Of a DNA stretch of 64,000 nt, positions 8,481 through 16,006 are shown piece after piece (the stretch's first letter is position 1; each line of letters begins with the position of its first letter). The stretch covers positions 6,745,001 to 6,809,000 of the forward strand of contig NZ_CP012382.1 in NCBI RefSeq assembly GCF_001267885.1, in the 5' to 3' direction. A model generated the notes under the pieces. The model ran no database searches. It had not been told where the DNA came from and saw only the letters and a list, made by a program, of their open reading frames with translations. This DNA is from Streptomyces ambofaciens ATCC 23877 (GTDB lineage: Bacteria; Actinomycetota; Actinomycetes; Streptomycetales; Streptomycetaceae). Made by a program: the position numbers and the translations under genes.

Positions 8481-9689
8481 GTGACCCTGTTCTCCGATCC
8501 CTCGCGCACCGACGCCGGCACCGACCCGGCGGCCGGTGGCCCGGACGAAAGCCTGCGCCGCAGCCTCGGCGTGGACCGGCGTCGCTTCCTCAGCACCTGC
8601 ACCGCCGTGGCCGCCGGAGCCGTCGCGGCCCCCGTCTTCGGTGCCGCTCCGGCCCTCGCCCAGGACCGGGACAGAGACCACGACCACGGTCACGGCCACG
8701 GGCGCGGGCAGGTCCTCGTCCCGGCGGACAAGCGCGGCATCATCCTCTACACCGTCCGCGACGCCACCGCCCGCGACCCCCTCGCCTCCGACCTGCCCTC
8801 CGGCTTCCGCGAGGTGTTCAAGCAGCTCTCCCGCCACGGCTACCGCCAGGTCGAGTTCGCCGGCTACCGCCAGCACGCCAACGCACCCGGCGGCGCCGAC
8901 CTGGAATCCGTCCAGGGAGCGAAGCTGCTGCGCTGCTGGCTCGACGACCACGGCCTGCGCGCCCAGGGCAACCACGGCTTCATCCCGTCCTCCTGGCCGC
9001 TCACCACGGCGGACAAGGACACCTTCAAGAAGCACCTGGAGATCGCCAACATCCTCGGCATGGACCACATGGGAACCGGTGGCGACCCCACCGGCAGTTC
9101 CTACCGTGCCGACTGGGACGTGGCCGCCGACAAGTGGAACGCCCTCGGAGCGATAGCCCGCCGCGAGGGCATCAAGCTCTACACGCACAACCACGACGGG
9201 GCCTACGGCTTCCTGCTCGACGGCGGCCCGCTGGACGACCAGGGCCGCCCGACCCGCAGCTCCGGCATCCGGAAGCTGGAGTACTTCCTGAAGGTCACCG
9301 ACCCGAGGCTGGTCTGGCTGGAGATGGACATCTTCTGGGCACACGTCGCCCAGTACAAGTTCCACACCTACACCGCCCACGACGGCTCCACCCGCAAGAA
9401 CGTCTTCGACCCGGCCGGCCTGGTCGCCCGCAACAACAAGCGCTACCCGCTCTTCCACGCCAAGGACGGCGTCGTCAGCACGACCAACGGCATGGGCTAC
9501 GACATGGTGCCCTTCGGGACCGGGGTCATCGACTACACGACGTTCTTCTCACGGGTCGGAGAGCGGAACTACCACAACCCGATGATCGAGGACGACAACT
9601 CCCCGAGCGCCACTGACCCGGCGCAGTCGCTGCGGGAAGCCAAGATCAGCTACGACAACCTGGCGGCCCTGCGCAAGCGGCGCCGCTGA
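8481..9689 (+). CDS. Tat-exported sugar-phosphate isomerase/epimerase-like TIM-barrel protein
   Basis: 402 aa, GTG start with AAGGCAGG 6 bp upstream. The N-terminal region has a twin-arginine signal: VDRRRFLST followed by an Ala-rich hydrophobic stretch and an ALAQ cleavage region (~residue 60). A short His/Asp/Gly-rich linker follows. The mature part is a xylose-isomerase-like TIM barrel: GIILYTVRDA, YRQVEFAGY, GNHGFIPSSW, IKLYTHNHD, LVWLEMDIFWAH, YPLFHAKDG and FGTGVIDYTTFF. The Glu and Asp in VWLEMDIF and the His in FHAKDG resemble metal ligands. Family members act on sugars or 3-keto-glycosides outside the cytoplasm. It follows the EBO operon by 114 bp, so participation in that system is possible but unproven. 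Confidence 0.87.
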   Translation: MTLFSDPSRTDAGTDPAAGGPDESLRRSLGVDRRRFLSTCTAVAAGAVAAPVFGAAPALAQDRDRDHDHGHGHGRGQVLVPADKRGIILYTVRDATARDPLASDLPSGFREVFKQLSRHGYRQVEFAGYRQHANAPGGADLESVQGAKLLRCWLDDHGLRAQGNHGFIPSSWPLTTADKDTFKKHLEIANILGMDHMGTGGDPTGSSYRADWDVAADKWNALGAIARREGIKLYTHNHDGAYGFLLDGGPLDDQGRPTRSSGIRKLEYFLKVTDPRLVWLEMDIFWAHVAQYKFHTYTAHDGSTRKNVFDPAGLVARNNKRYPLFHAKDGVVSTTNGMGYDMVPFGTGVIDYTTFFSRVGERNYHNPMIEDDNSPSATDPAQSLREAKISYDNLAALRKRRR

Positions 9690-9729
9690 CCGGTGCACGG
9701 ACCGGAGACGAGCTTGGAGCCGTAGAGGT

Positions 9730-9765
9730 GACGGCACACCCGCCGGGCCCGGCGGGTGTGCCGTC
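9730..9765. terminator. Perfect 36-bp palindrome, bidirectional terminator
   Basis: GACGGCACACCCGCCG, then GGCC, then the exact reverse complement; the whole 36 bp is self-complementary. It lies between converging genes and overlaps the stop codon of the minus-strand DUF2254 gene, so it can end transcription from both sides. Confidence 0.75.
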
Positions 9766-11095
9766 ATCCGATGCCCTGCCGGTCCGGCGACAGGGCGAAG
9801 GCCCGGTCCGCCGCGCTCGGCGCGGTCCGTACGACGGCCTGCCGCAACAGCTCGCGGTGGCGCAGCAGCGGCTCGCGCCGCTCCGGCGGGGCGAGCAGCA
9901 ACAGGTCGTCGAGCCCGGCCAGCAAGCGCCGGGTGACCTGCGGGGCCTCCACGGCGCAGGCCCGGACCTCGGCGAACCCGAGGTCCACCAGCTCGGTCCA
10001 GCCCGGCACGGGCTGCACCAGCCGGACGGTGCCGTGTCGGTCCCGGTGCTCCACGGCGTCCAGCGGCCGCCGGGACAGGGCGGCCAGGAGCTGCACCACC
10101 CGGTCCAGTGCCTGCACGGCGGTCGTCGGATCGTTCACCGCCGGGGACAGGGCGCGCAGCCCGATGTCGGACAGCTGGCGCAACCCGAACGCCAGATCCT
10201 GGTGGAAGGTGCGCTCCACCCCCACCGCCAGGGCGTACCGCAGCACCCGGCGCGGCGGAGCCTGTCCGCCGTGCACCGCCAGGACGGGAGTGCCGGGCAC
10301 CAGGAAGTCGCCGATCCGCGGAACCAGCCGCAGGACGACCCCGTGCTTGCGGGCCACCCGCACCAGCCGGGCGGTGTGCACGTCCCGCAGCACACCGGCA
10401 CGCCCCTCGTGGGCGACCCACTCGGTCACCGGACCGGGGTCGGGCGCCCGACCGCCGTCCGCCGGCGCGGGCATCAGCGCCGCCACCCGGAAGGACTCCG
10501 CCGCGATCCGGGCGATCACATGGCTGATCCGCATCAGCCGCAGGGTCGCGTTCACGTACATCACGAACAGCAGCAGGCTGAGCGCGACCATCGCAAGGGT
10601 GAGCACCGACTGCACCAGGGGCACGGACGTGGTGTCACGGGGATCGGGGGTGCTGTCGTAACTGGTCAGGACGAGGAGGGTCAGGACGAACGTGGCGAGG
10701 AAGACGGCGAAGGTCGCCTTCGTGATCCGGCTGCGGACGAAGAGCCGCACCACCCGCGGGGTGAACTGCCCGCTCGCCATCTGCACGGCGACCAGCGAGA
10801 TGCTGAACACCACGCCGATGAACGTCATCATCGCCGAGCCGACCGCGGACACCACCGTCCTCGCGTCGTCCGCGAACCGCAGCAGCTCGGCGAGCGTCTC
10901 GTAGTCCCCGTCGTCCTGCAGCGCCCGGACGAGCGCGGCGTCCAGCTCCTGCGCCAGCAGCCAGACCACGAAGACGCTCACCATGGCCGCCGTGGGCGCG
11001 AACCAGAACGTGTCCCGCAGATGTTCCCTGAGCGGCGACAACGCCCGCGGCCGACGGCGCGGTCGCGGACCCCGGGTAACCATCCAGTCACTCAT
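9764..11095 (-). CDS. DUF2254 family membrane protein
   Basis: 443 aa, ATG at 11095. After a short basic N-terminus (RGPRPRRRPRAL) there is a hydrophobic segment (AAMVSVFVVWLLAQ), a second near the MTFIGVVFSISLVAVQMASGQFTPR motif, a third at FAVFLATFVLTLLVL, and a fourth near LALVALSLLLFVMYV. The MASGQFTPR segment and a later AFGLRQLSDIGLRALSPAVNDPTTA segment are typical of DUF2254. Function is unknown; the C-terminal half looks soluble. It stands alone, convergent with the gene before and divergent from the tRNA gene after it. Confidence 0.85.
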   Translation of the reverse strand: MSDWMVTRGPRPRRRPRALSPLREHLRDTFWFAPTAAMVSVFVVWLLAQELDAALVRALQDDGDYETLAELLRFADDARTVVSAVGSAMMTFIGVVFSISLVAVQMASGQFTPRVVRLFVRSRITKATFAVFLATFVLTLLVLTSYDSTPDPRDTTSVPLVQSVLTLAMVALSLLLFVMYVNATLRLMRISHVIARIAAESFRVAALMPAPADGGRAPDPGPVTEWVAHEGRAGVLRDVHTARLVRVARKHGVVLRLVPRIGDFLVPGTPVLAVHGGQAPPRRVLRYALAVGVERTFHQDLAFGLRQLSDIGLRALSPAVNDPTTAVQALDRVVQLLAALSRRPLDAVEHRDRHGTVRLVQPVPGWTELVDLGFAEVRACAVEAPQVTRRLLAGLDDLLLLAPPERREPLLRHRELLRQAVVRTAPSAADRAFALSPDRQGIG

Positions 11096-11159
11096 GGTCC
11101 GACCCTAGGTGCCCCGGAGCCGCCGGTCCCGGACCGCCGCTCAGGCGAAGGAAACGCAG

Positions 11160-11189
11160 GTGAAAGGCACTGCGAAAGCTTGGTATGGT
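11160..11189 (+). promoter_or_regulatory. Candidate promoter for tRNA-Leu
   Basis: GTGAAA as a -35 and TATGGT (11184-11189) as a -10, separated by 18 bp, would start transcription about 40 bp before the tRNA. The -35 matches only in part. Confidence 0.4.
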
Positions 11190-11236
11190 TGTCCATGTCG
11201 CCGCGGGGGAGCACCCCGCTCAGCGGCGGACACCTG

Positions 11237-11321
11237 GTCCGGGTGGCGGAATGGCAGACGCGCTAGCTTGAGGTGCTAGTGCCCTTTATCGGGCGTGGGG
11301 GTTCAAGTCCCCCCTCGGACA
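11237..11321 (+). tRNA. tRNA-Leu (anticodon GAG)
   Basis: 85 nt. The acceptor stem GTCCGGG pairs with CTCGGAC (one G-T pair) with discriminator A. The anticodon stem CTAGC/GCTAG holds the loop TTGAGGT with anticodon GAG, reading CUC/CUU. A long variable arm (GCCC-TTTATC-GGGC), typical of leucine tRNA, is followed by a T arm GGGGG-TTCAAGT-CCCCC. CCA is not encoded. No integrase or duplicated 3' end is visible nearby, so this copy does not mark an integrated element here. Confidence 0.95.
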
Positions 11322-11330
11322 CAAGATCAG

Positions 11331-11370
11331 GCGAGATGCCGGTCGGGAGAGATCCCGGCCGGCATCTCGC
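11331..11370 (+). terminator. Terminator of tRNA-Leu
   Basis: A stem of 18 pairs (GCGAGATGCCGG outer arm, one T-G pair, CGGGA inner arm) closed by a GAGA tetraloop, starting 9 bp after the tRNA. Confidence 0.8.
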
Positions 11371-11378
11371 GTTGCCCG

Positions 11379-11821
<443 letters not shown>

Positions 11822-13885
11822 GTGCGCACCCACGCGAACCCTCTCACCACCGTCCGCAACCTGGGCATCCTCGCCCACGTCGACGCCGGCAAGACCACCG
11901 TCACCGAGCGGATCCTCTACACCACCGGCACCACCCACAAGCGCGGCGAGGTGCACGACGGCACGACCGTCACCGACTTCGATCCGCAGGAACGCGACCG
12001 CGGCATCACCATCTTCGCCGCGGCGGTCAGCTGCTCCTGGAAGGGCCACCGGATCAACCTGATCGACACCCCGGGGCACGTCGACTTCGCCGACGAGGTC
12101 GAACGCTCGCTGCGCGTGCTGGACGGCGCGGTCGCCGTGTTCGACGCCGTCGCCGGGGTGGAACCGCAGAGCGAGTCCGTGTGGCGCCAGGCCGACCGGC
12201 ACGGCGTGCCGCGGATCGCGTTCGTCAACAAGATGGACCGGGCGGGCGCCGATCTCGACGCGGCCGTCGCCTCGATCCGTGAGCGACTGCACGCGACGCC
12301 GCTGGTCGTGCACCTGCCCATAGGCGCCGAGGACGGTTTCGCCGGCGTCGTCGACCTGGTGCGCATGCGCGCCCTGGTGTGGGCCGACGGCGTCGAGACG
12401 GCCGAGGAGGGGCCGGTGCCGGAGGCCCTGCGCGAGGAGGCGGCGCACAGGCGGCGGCTGCTGGAGGAGGCGGTGGCGGAACGCCACCCGGCCGCGCTGG
12501 AGGAGTTCTGCGACCGGGAGACGCTCGACGCGGCCACCCTCACCGCCGCACTGCGCGACCTGACCCGCGGCGGCGACGGCGTGGTGGTGCTGTGCGGCTC
12601 GGCCTACCGCAACCGCGGTGTCGAACCGCTGCTGGACGCGGTGGTGGCCTACCTGCCGTCACCGCTGGACGTACCCCCGGTACGCGGCACCCACGACGGC
12701 ACGGAACGGGAACGGCCCGCCGACCCGGCGGCGCCGATGGCGGCACTGGCGTTCAAGGTGAACGCCACCCCGACAGGACGGCTGACGTACCTGCGGCTGT
12801 ACTCGGGCACCATCGACAAGGGGGACACCGTGTGGGACGCGAGCACAGGCCGGACCGAGCGGATCGGCCGCATCCTGCGGGTACGCGCCGACCGCCACGA
12901 CCCGCTGGAACGGGCGGTCGCCGGGGACATCGTCGCCGTGGTCGGGCTGAAGTCCGCGCGCGCCGGTTCCACCCTGTGCGCACCGGACGCCCCCCTCGTC
13001 CTGGAACCCCCGGGCGTCGCCGAACCCGTCGTGCACGTGGCGGTGGAGGCACGTCGCTCCACGGACACCGGCCGACTGGCCTCCGCGCTCGCCCGGCTCA
13101 CGGAGGAGGACCCCTCCCTCGTGGTGCGGACCGACCCGGAGACCGGGCAGACCCTGCTGTCGGGCATGGGTGAACTGCACCTGGAGGTCGCGGTGGAGCG
13201 CGTCCGGCGCGAGCACGGTCTGGCGGTCGCCGTCGGCCGACCCGGTGTGGCGTACCGCGAGACGGTCGGTGAGGGCGTGTCCGGTTTCGTGTACCGGCAC
13301 GCCAAACAGGACGGCGGCGCGGGACAGTTCGCGCACGTCGTGCTGGACGTGGAGCCGTGGGGGCAGGGTACGGAGGACCGCGGTCTCGTGTTCCGCTCCG
13401 CGGTCACCGGCGGACGCGTGCCGCAGGAGTTCGTCCGGGCCGTCGAGGCCGGCTGCTGGGACGCCCTGGCCGAGGGCCCCCTCGGGGGTCACCCGGTGAC
13501 GGGGGTGCGGGTCACGCTCGTCGACGGCCAGACCCACGTCAAGGACTCCTCGGAGACGGCCTTCCGCGCCGCCGGCCGGTTCGGGCTCCGCGACGCCCTG
13601 CGCGCCTCGGCGATGGTCCTGCTGGAGCCGGTCGTGGAGGTGACGGTCACCGTGTCCGACGACGCGGTCGGCGGCGTGCTCGGCGACCTCGCCGCCCGGC
13701 GCGGCCGGGTCACCGGCTCCGAGACCCGGGCCGGCGCGGCTGTCGTGACGGCCACCGTGCCGCTGGCCGAGCTGTTCGGCTACGCCACCCGGCTGCGCAG
13801 CCGCACCCAGGGCCGCGGCACTTTCACCGCCCGGCCCACCGGCTACGCGCCGGTTCCGGCGGCGGCGCCGACGGCCGCCCGGTAG
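11822..13885 (+). CDS. fusA: Elongation factor G paralogue (second EF-G)
   Basis: 687 aa GTPase starting at GTG 11822 (GAAAGG 11 bp upstream). All G motifs are present: AHVDAGKTT (G1), RGITI (G2), DTPGHVDF (G3), NKMD (G4) and GSA near residue 260 (G5). Domain II starts near [22 protein letters not shown], domain IV near VAYRETV and [16 protein letters not shown], and domain V near [17 protein letters not shown] translocates peptidyl-tRNA on the ribosome. The main fusA normally lies in the str operon with rpsL, rpsG and tuf; this gene stands alone, so it is a paralogue. It may be a specialised EF-G2 or serve antibiotic tolerance; neither can be read from the sequence. Confidence 0.92.
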   Translation: MRTHANPLTTVRNLGILAHVDAGKTTVTERILYTTGTTHKRGEVHDGTTVTDFDPQERDRGITIFAAAVSCSWKGHRINLIDTPGHVDFADEVERSLRVLDGAVAVFDAVAGVEPQSESVWRQADRHGVPRIAFVNKMDRAGADLDAAVASIRERLHATPLVVHLPIGAEDGFAGVVDLVRMRALVWADGVETAEEGPVPEALREEAAHRRRLLEEAVAERHPAALEEFCDRETLDAATLTAALRDLTRGGDGVVVLCGSAYRNRGVEPLLDAVVAYLPSPLDVPPVRGTHDGTERERPADPAAPMAALAFKVNATPTGRLTYLRLYSGTIDKGDTVWDASTGRTERIGRILRVRADRHDPLERAVAGDIVAVVGLKSARAGSTLCAPDAPLVLEPPGVAEPVVHVAVEARRSTDTGRLASALARLTEEDPSLVVRTDPETGQTLLSGMGELHLEVAVERVRREHGLAVAVGRPGVAYRETVGEGVSGFVYRHAKQDGGAGQFAHVVLDVEPWGQGTEDRGLVFRSAVTGGRVPQEFVRAVEAGCWDALAEGPLGGHPVTGVRVTLVDGQTHVKDSSETAFRAAGRFGLRDALRASAMVLLEPVVEVTVTVSDDAVGGVLGDLAARRGRVTGSETRAGAAVVTATVPLAELFGYATRLRSRTQGRGTFTARPTGYAPVPAAAPTAAR

Positions 13886-13891
13886 CACGCC

Positions 13892-13928
13892 GGGCCGGCC
13901 CCTCCCCGTGCGCGGGAGGGGCCGGCCC
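13892..13928. terminator. Bidirectional terminator between EF-G and GH55 genes
   Basis: A perfect 15-bp stem (GGGCCGGCCCCTCCC and its complement) with a 7-nt loop lies between two converging stop codons. Confidence 0.8.
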
Positions 13929-13944
13929 CGCACCAGAGCCCGGG

Positions 13945-15741
13945 TCAGGGGTACGACACGACCGTCGACGGCACGGTCGACGTCCCCGAGGTGGGGGCGC
14001 CCGTGTCGTTGATGACGCACTCGTACTGCCCGTTGCCGCCCAGCGACACGACCAGCAGGCCGTGGAAGCGCACGCCGGCCCGGTCCGGCGCGGCGAAGCC
14101 GTGGTGCTGGACGATGGACGGGTTCACGTTGTAGTAGCAGTAGCTGCCCAGGCCCCAGCCCTCGTGCTCGGTGACGTGGTCGCCGACCTTGTAGGCCGCG
14201 TAGCCCTTGACCGGGCCGTTCTGCACGGCGGCCTGGTCGGGGGCGTCGTACGCCTTCTCGTTCTGGAAGAAGATCGTGCGGCCCCGCTGGCCGTTCCACT
14301 GCACGTCGTACTTGTTGAAGTGCTCGACGAACAGTCCGGTGGCCAGCACGTCGTCGCCGTTCACGACCACGCCGTAATCGGCGCGGTTGGTCTCCCAGCC
14401 GACGCCGTCGCCGTGGTCGGCGCGCCACACCCAGGTGTGGTCGACGATGGTGTGCCGGCTGTTGACGACCATGCTGGTGGTGGCCTTGCCGGGGCCGGCG
14501 CCGCCGATCCTGATGAACACGTCCTGGACGGTCGTCGGGTTGGCCGAGTGGTCCGCGGACGCGCCCTGCGGGCCGATCTCCAGCAGCGTCGCGGAGTTGA
14601 CGGGGCCGGCGTCGACGAGGAAGCCGGCCAGTCGCACCCCGTCGACGTCGGCGACCCTCAGCGCGGTGACACCGTTGTCCGGGATCAGCGTGGCGTACCC
14701 GAGGCCCAGGACGACCGTGTCGGCCCGGTCGACGGTGAGGGTCTCGTCGAGGTGGTAGACCCCCGGCGTGAGCAGCAGGTTGAGACCCTCGTCGAGCGCC
14801 TGGTTGAGCGTGGCCGCCGGGACGCCCGGCTGGGCGACGTAGAACCGCGACAGCGGCAGCGAGGTGCCGCGCGGGGTGCCGTTGCCCCAGGAGACCCCGC
14901 GGGCGCCCGTCCGCTTCTCGGGCAGGAACACCCGGTACTCGTCCCCCTCCAGGTGCAGGAAGGGCTTCTCGCGGGAGACGGGGGTGGTGTCCAGGGTGGT
15001 GTACGGCGGGTCCGGGAAGCTCTGCGGCGGCGCGCCCTCCACGCCGGAGAACACCATGTTCCACACGGCGTTGAGCCAGCCGCCGATCGAGCTGTCCCGG
15101 GTGTACCACTGCTGCTGCGAGTACGGTCCCACCTGGCCGTCGATCCGGCTGTCGGCGATGTAGCCGCCGCTGGCCCAGCCGTAGCCGTCGGGCGCGAGGT
15201 TGAGGCTGCCGCGGACGTGCATGCGCCGGAAGGGTGCGGCCTGGGAGACCGCCCAGCGGTTGGTGCCGCTGACGGGCACCAGGGCGAGGTTCTCCGCGGA
15301 GCGCCAGAAGTTCTGCGTGGCGTTGCCGTCGAACCAGCCCGCGTCGACCGTCACGTCACCGTTGATGGTGGTGTCGTCGGGGGAGAGGCCGAGGCCCGCT
15401 ATCGAGGTGTAGAAGCCGAGTTGGGCGTTGAGTCCGTGGTACGTGCCCGGCTTGAAGAACAGGGCGTAGCGGCCGCTGCCGAACTGGGCCGACTCCTGCT
15501 GCCGGAAGATCTCGTCCAGCCTGGCCTGGATGTCCGCGGTGGACGGGTCGAAGACGATGACGTTGGGCCCGAGGTCACCACCGCCGGGAAGGGCGCGCGG
15601 GCTGGTGGGGGAGTCGGTGGAGGCGGACGCGGCACTGGTCACGGCGGACAGCAGGGGGGCCGCGGCGGCTGCTCCGAGGAGGGTGCGTCGCCGCACGCCG
15701 GAGGACTCCGACGCACCGGGGCCTGTGGGGGAAGAGGGCAT
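13945..15741 (-). CDS. Secreted right-handed beta-helix glycosidase, GH55-like beta-1,3-glucanase
   Basis: 598 aa from ATG 15741, chosen because AAGGAG lies 11 bp upstream; an earlier in-frame ATG has none. An N-terminal signal has SSGVRRRTLLGAAAAAPLLSAVTSAASA (Tat- or Sec-like). The mature protein has two beta-helix halves: DPSTADIQARLDEIF, FFKPGTYHGL, IAGLGLSPDDTTING, WAVSQAAPFRRMHVRG, VFSGVEGAPPQSFP in the first; LLLTPGVYHLDETLTVDRADTVVLGLGYATLIP, VWRADHGDGVGWETN, FVEHFNKYDVQWNGQ and a TVVSYP terminus in the second. From memory this matches bacterial GH55 exo-beta-1,3-glucanases. The shared operator with the GH81 gene at 26.8 kb supports a beta-1,3-glucan role. Catalytic residues were not assigned. 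Confidence 0.78.
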   Translation of the reverse strand: MPSSPTGPGASESSGVRRRTLLGAAAAAPLLSAVTSAASASTDSPTSPRALPGGGDLGPNVIVFDPSTADIQARLDEIFRQQESAQFGSGRYALFFKPGTYHGLNAQLGFYTSIAGLGLSPDDTTINGDVTVDAGWFDGNATQNFWRSAENLALVPVSGTNRWAVSQAAPFRRMHVRGSLNLAPDGYGWASGGYIADSRIDGQVGPYSQQQWYTRDSSIGGWLNAVWNMVFSGVEGAPPQSFPDPPYTTLDTTPVSREKPFLHLEGDEYRVFLPEKRTGARGVSWGNGTPRGTSLPLSRFYVAQPGVPAATLNQALDEGLNLLLTPGVYHLDETLTVDRADTVVLGLGYATLIPDNGVTALRVADVDGVRLAGFLVDAGPVNSATLLEIGPQGASADHSANPTTVQDVFIRIGGAGPGKATTSMVVNSRHTIVDHTWVWRADHGDGVGWETNRADYGVVVNGDDVLATGLFVEHFNKYDVQWNGQRGRTIFFQNEKAYDAPDQAAVQNGPVKGYAAYKVGDHVTEHEGWGLGSYCYYNVNPSIVQHHGFAAPDRAGVRFHGLLVVSLGGNGQYECVINDTGAPTSGTSTVPSTVVSYP

Positions 15742-15788
15742 GGGGGGCGGCTCTCCTTGTTCGGGAAGTGAACGGAGTGGGGGGGTGG

Positions 15789-15838
15789 GGGAGCGCTCTC
15801 TGGATGTGCATGTTTCATCCACGTGCACGAGGCGTCAA
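15789..15838 (-). promoter_or_regulatory. GH55 promoter with overlapping palindromic operator
   Basis: On the minus strand: -35 TTGACG (15833-15838), 17-bp spacer, -10-like AAACAT (15810-15815), then GGGAGCGCTCTC (15789-15800), one mismatch from GAGAGCGCTCTC. The palindrome starts 9 bp after the -10, where a LacI-type repressor would block initiation. The -10 is weak. Confidence 0.6.
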
Positions 15839-15951
15839 GAGTTACGGCTGTTTCTCTCGGGGTGCGTTCAACAAGTGCGCAGACGGCGGACGTTGACCTT
15901 CTGACGCATCCCTTGACACCTTCTGGCCGCGCCCCCGACACTCCCTTCTCA

Positions 15952-15963
15952 GAGAGCGCTCTC
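15952..15963. promoter_or_regulatory. Second GAGAGCGCTCTC palindrome upstream of GH55
   Basis: A perfect 12-bp palindrome about 150 bp upstream of the first operator. Paired sites suggest cooperative binding or looping. It abuts the terminator of the DUF5682 operon. Confidence 0.6.
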
Positions 15964-16006
15964 CGGTGGGGTCGGCCCCGGACGGTTCCGGGGCCGACCC
16001 CACCGG
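15963..16006 (-). terminator. Strong terminator of the DUF5682 operon
   Basis: A perfect 20-bp stem with a CGGT loop begins immediately after the minus-strand stop codon at 16007. Confidence 0.85.

Noticed and set aside
6828..9458. An 876-codon minus-strand frame opposite eboF and the Tat-exported protein
   Set aside because: Val/Gly-rich antisense shadow; both plus-strand genes have family motifs and ribosome sites.
11237..11321. tRNA-Leu as an attachment site for an integrated element
   Set aside because: No integrase, excisionase or duplicated tRNA end is visible nearby, and the tRNA is followed by its own terminator.
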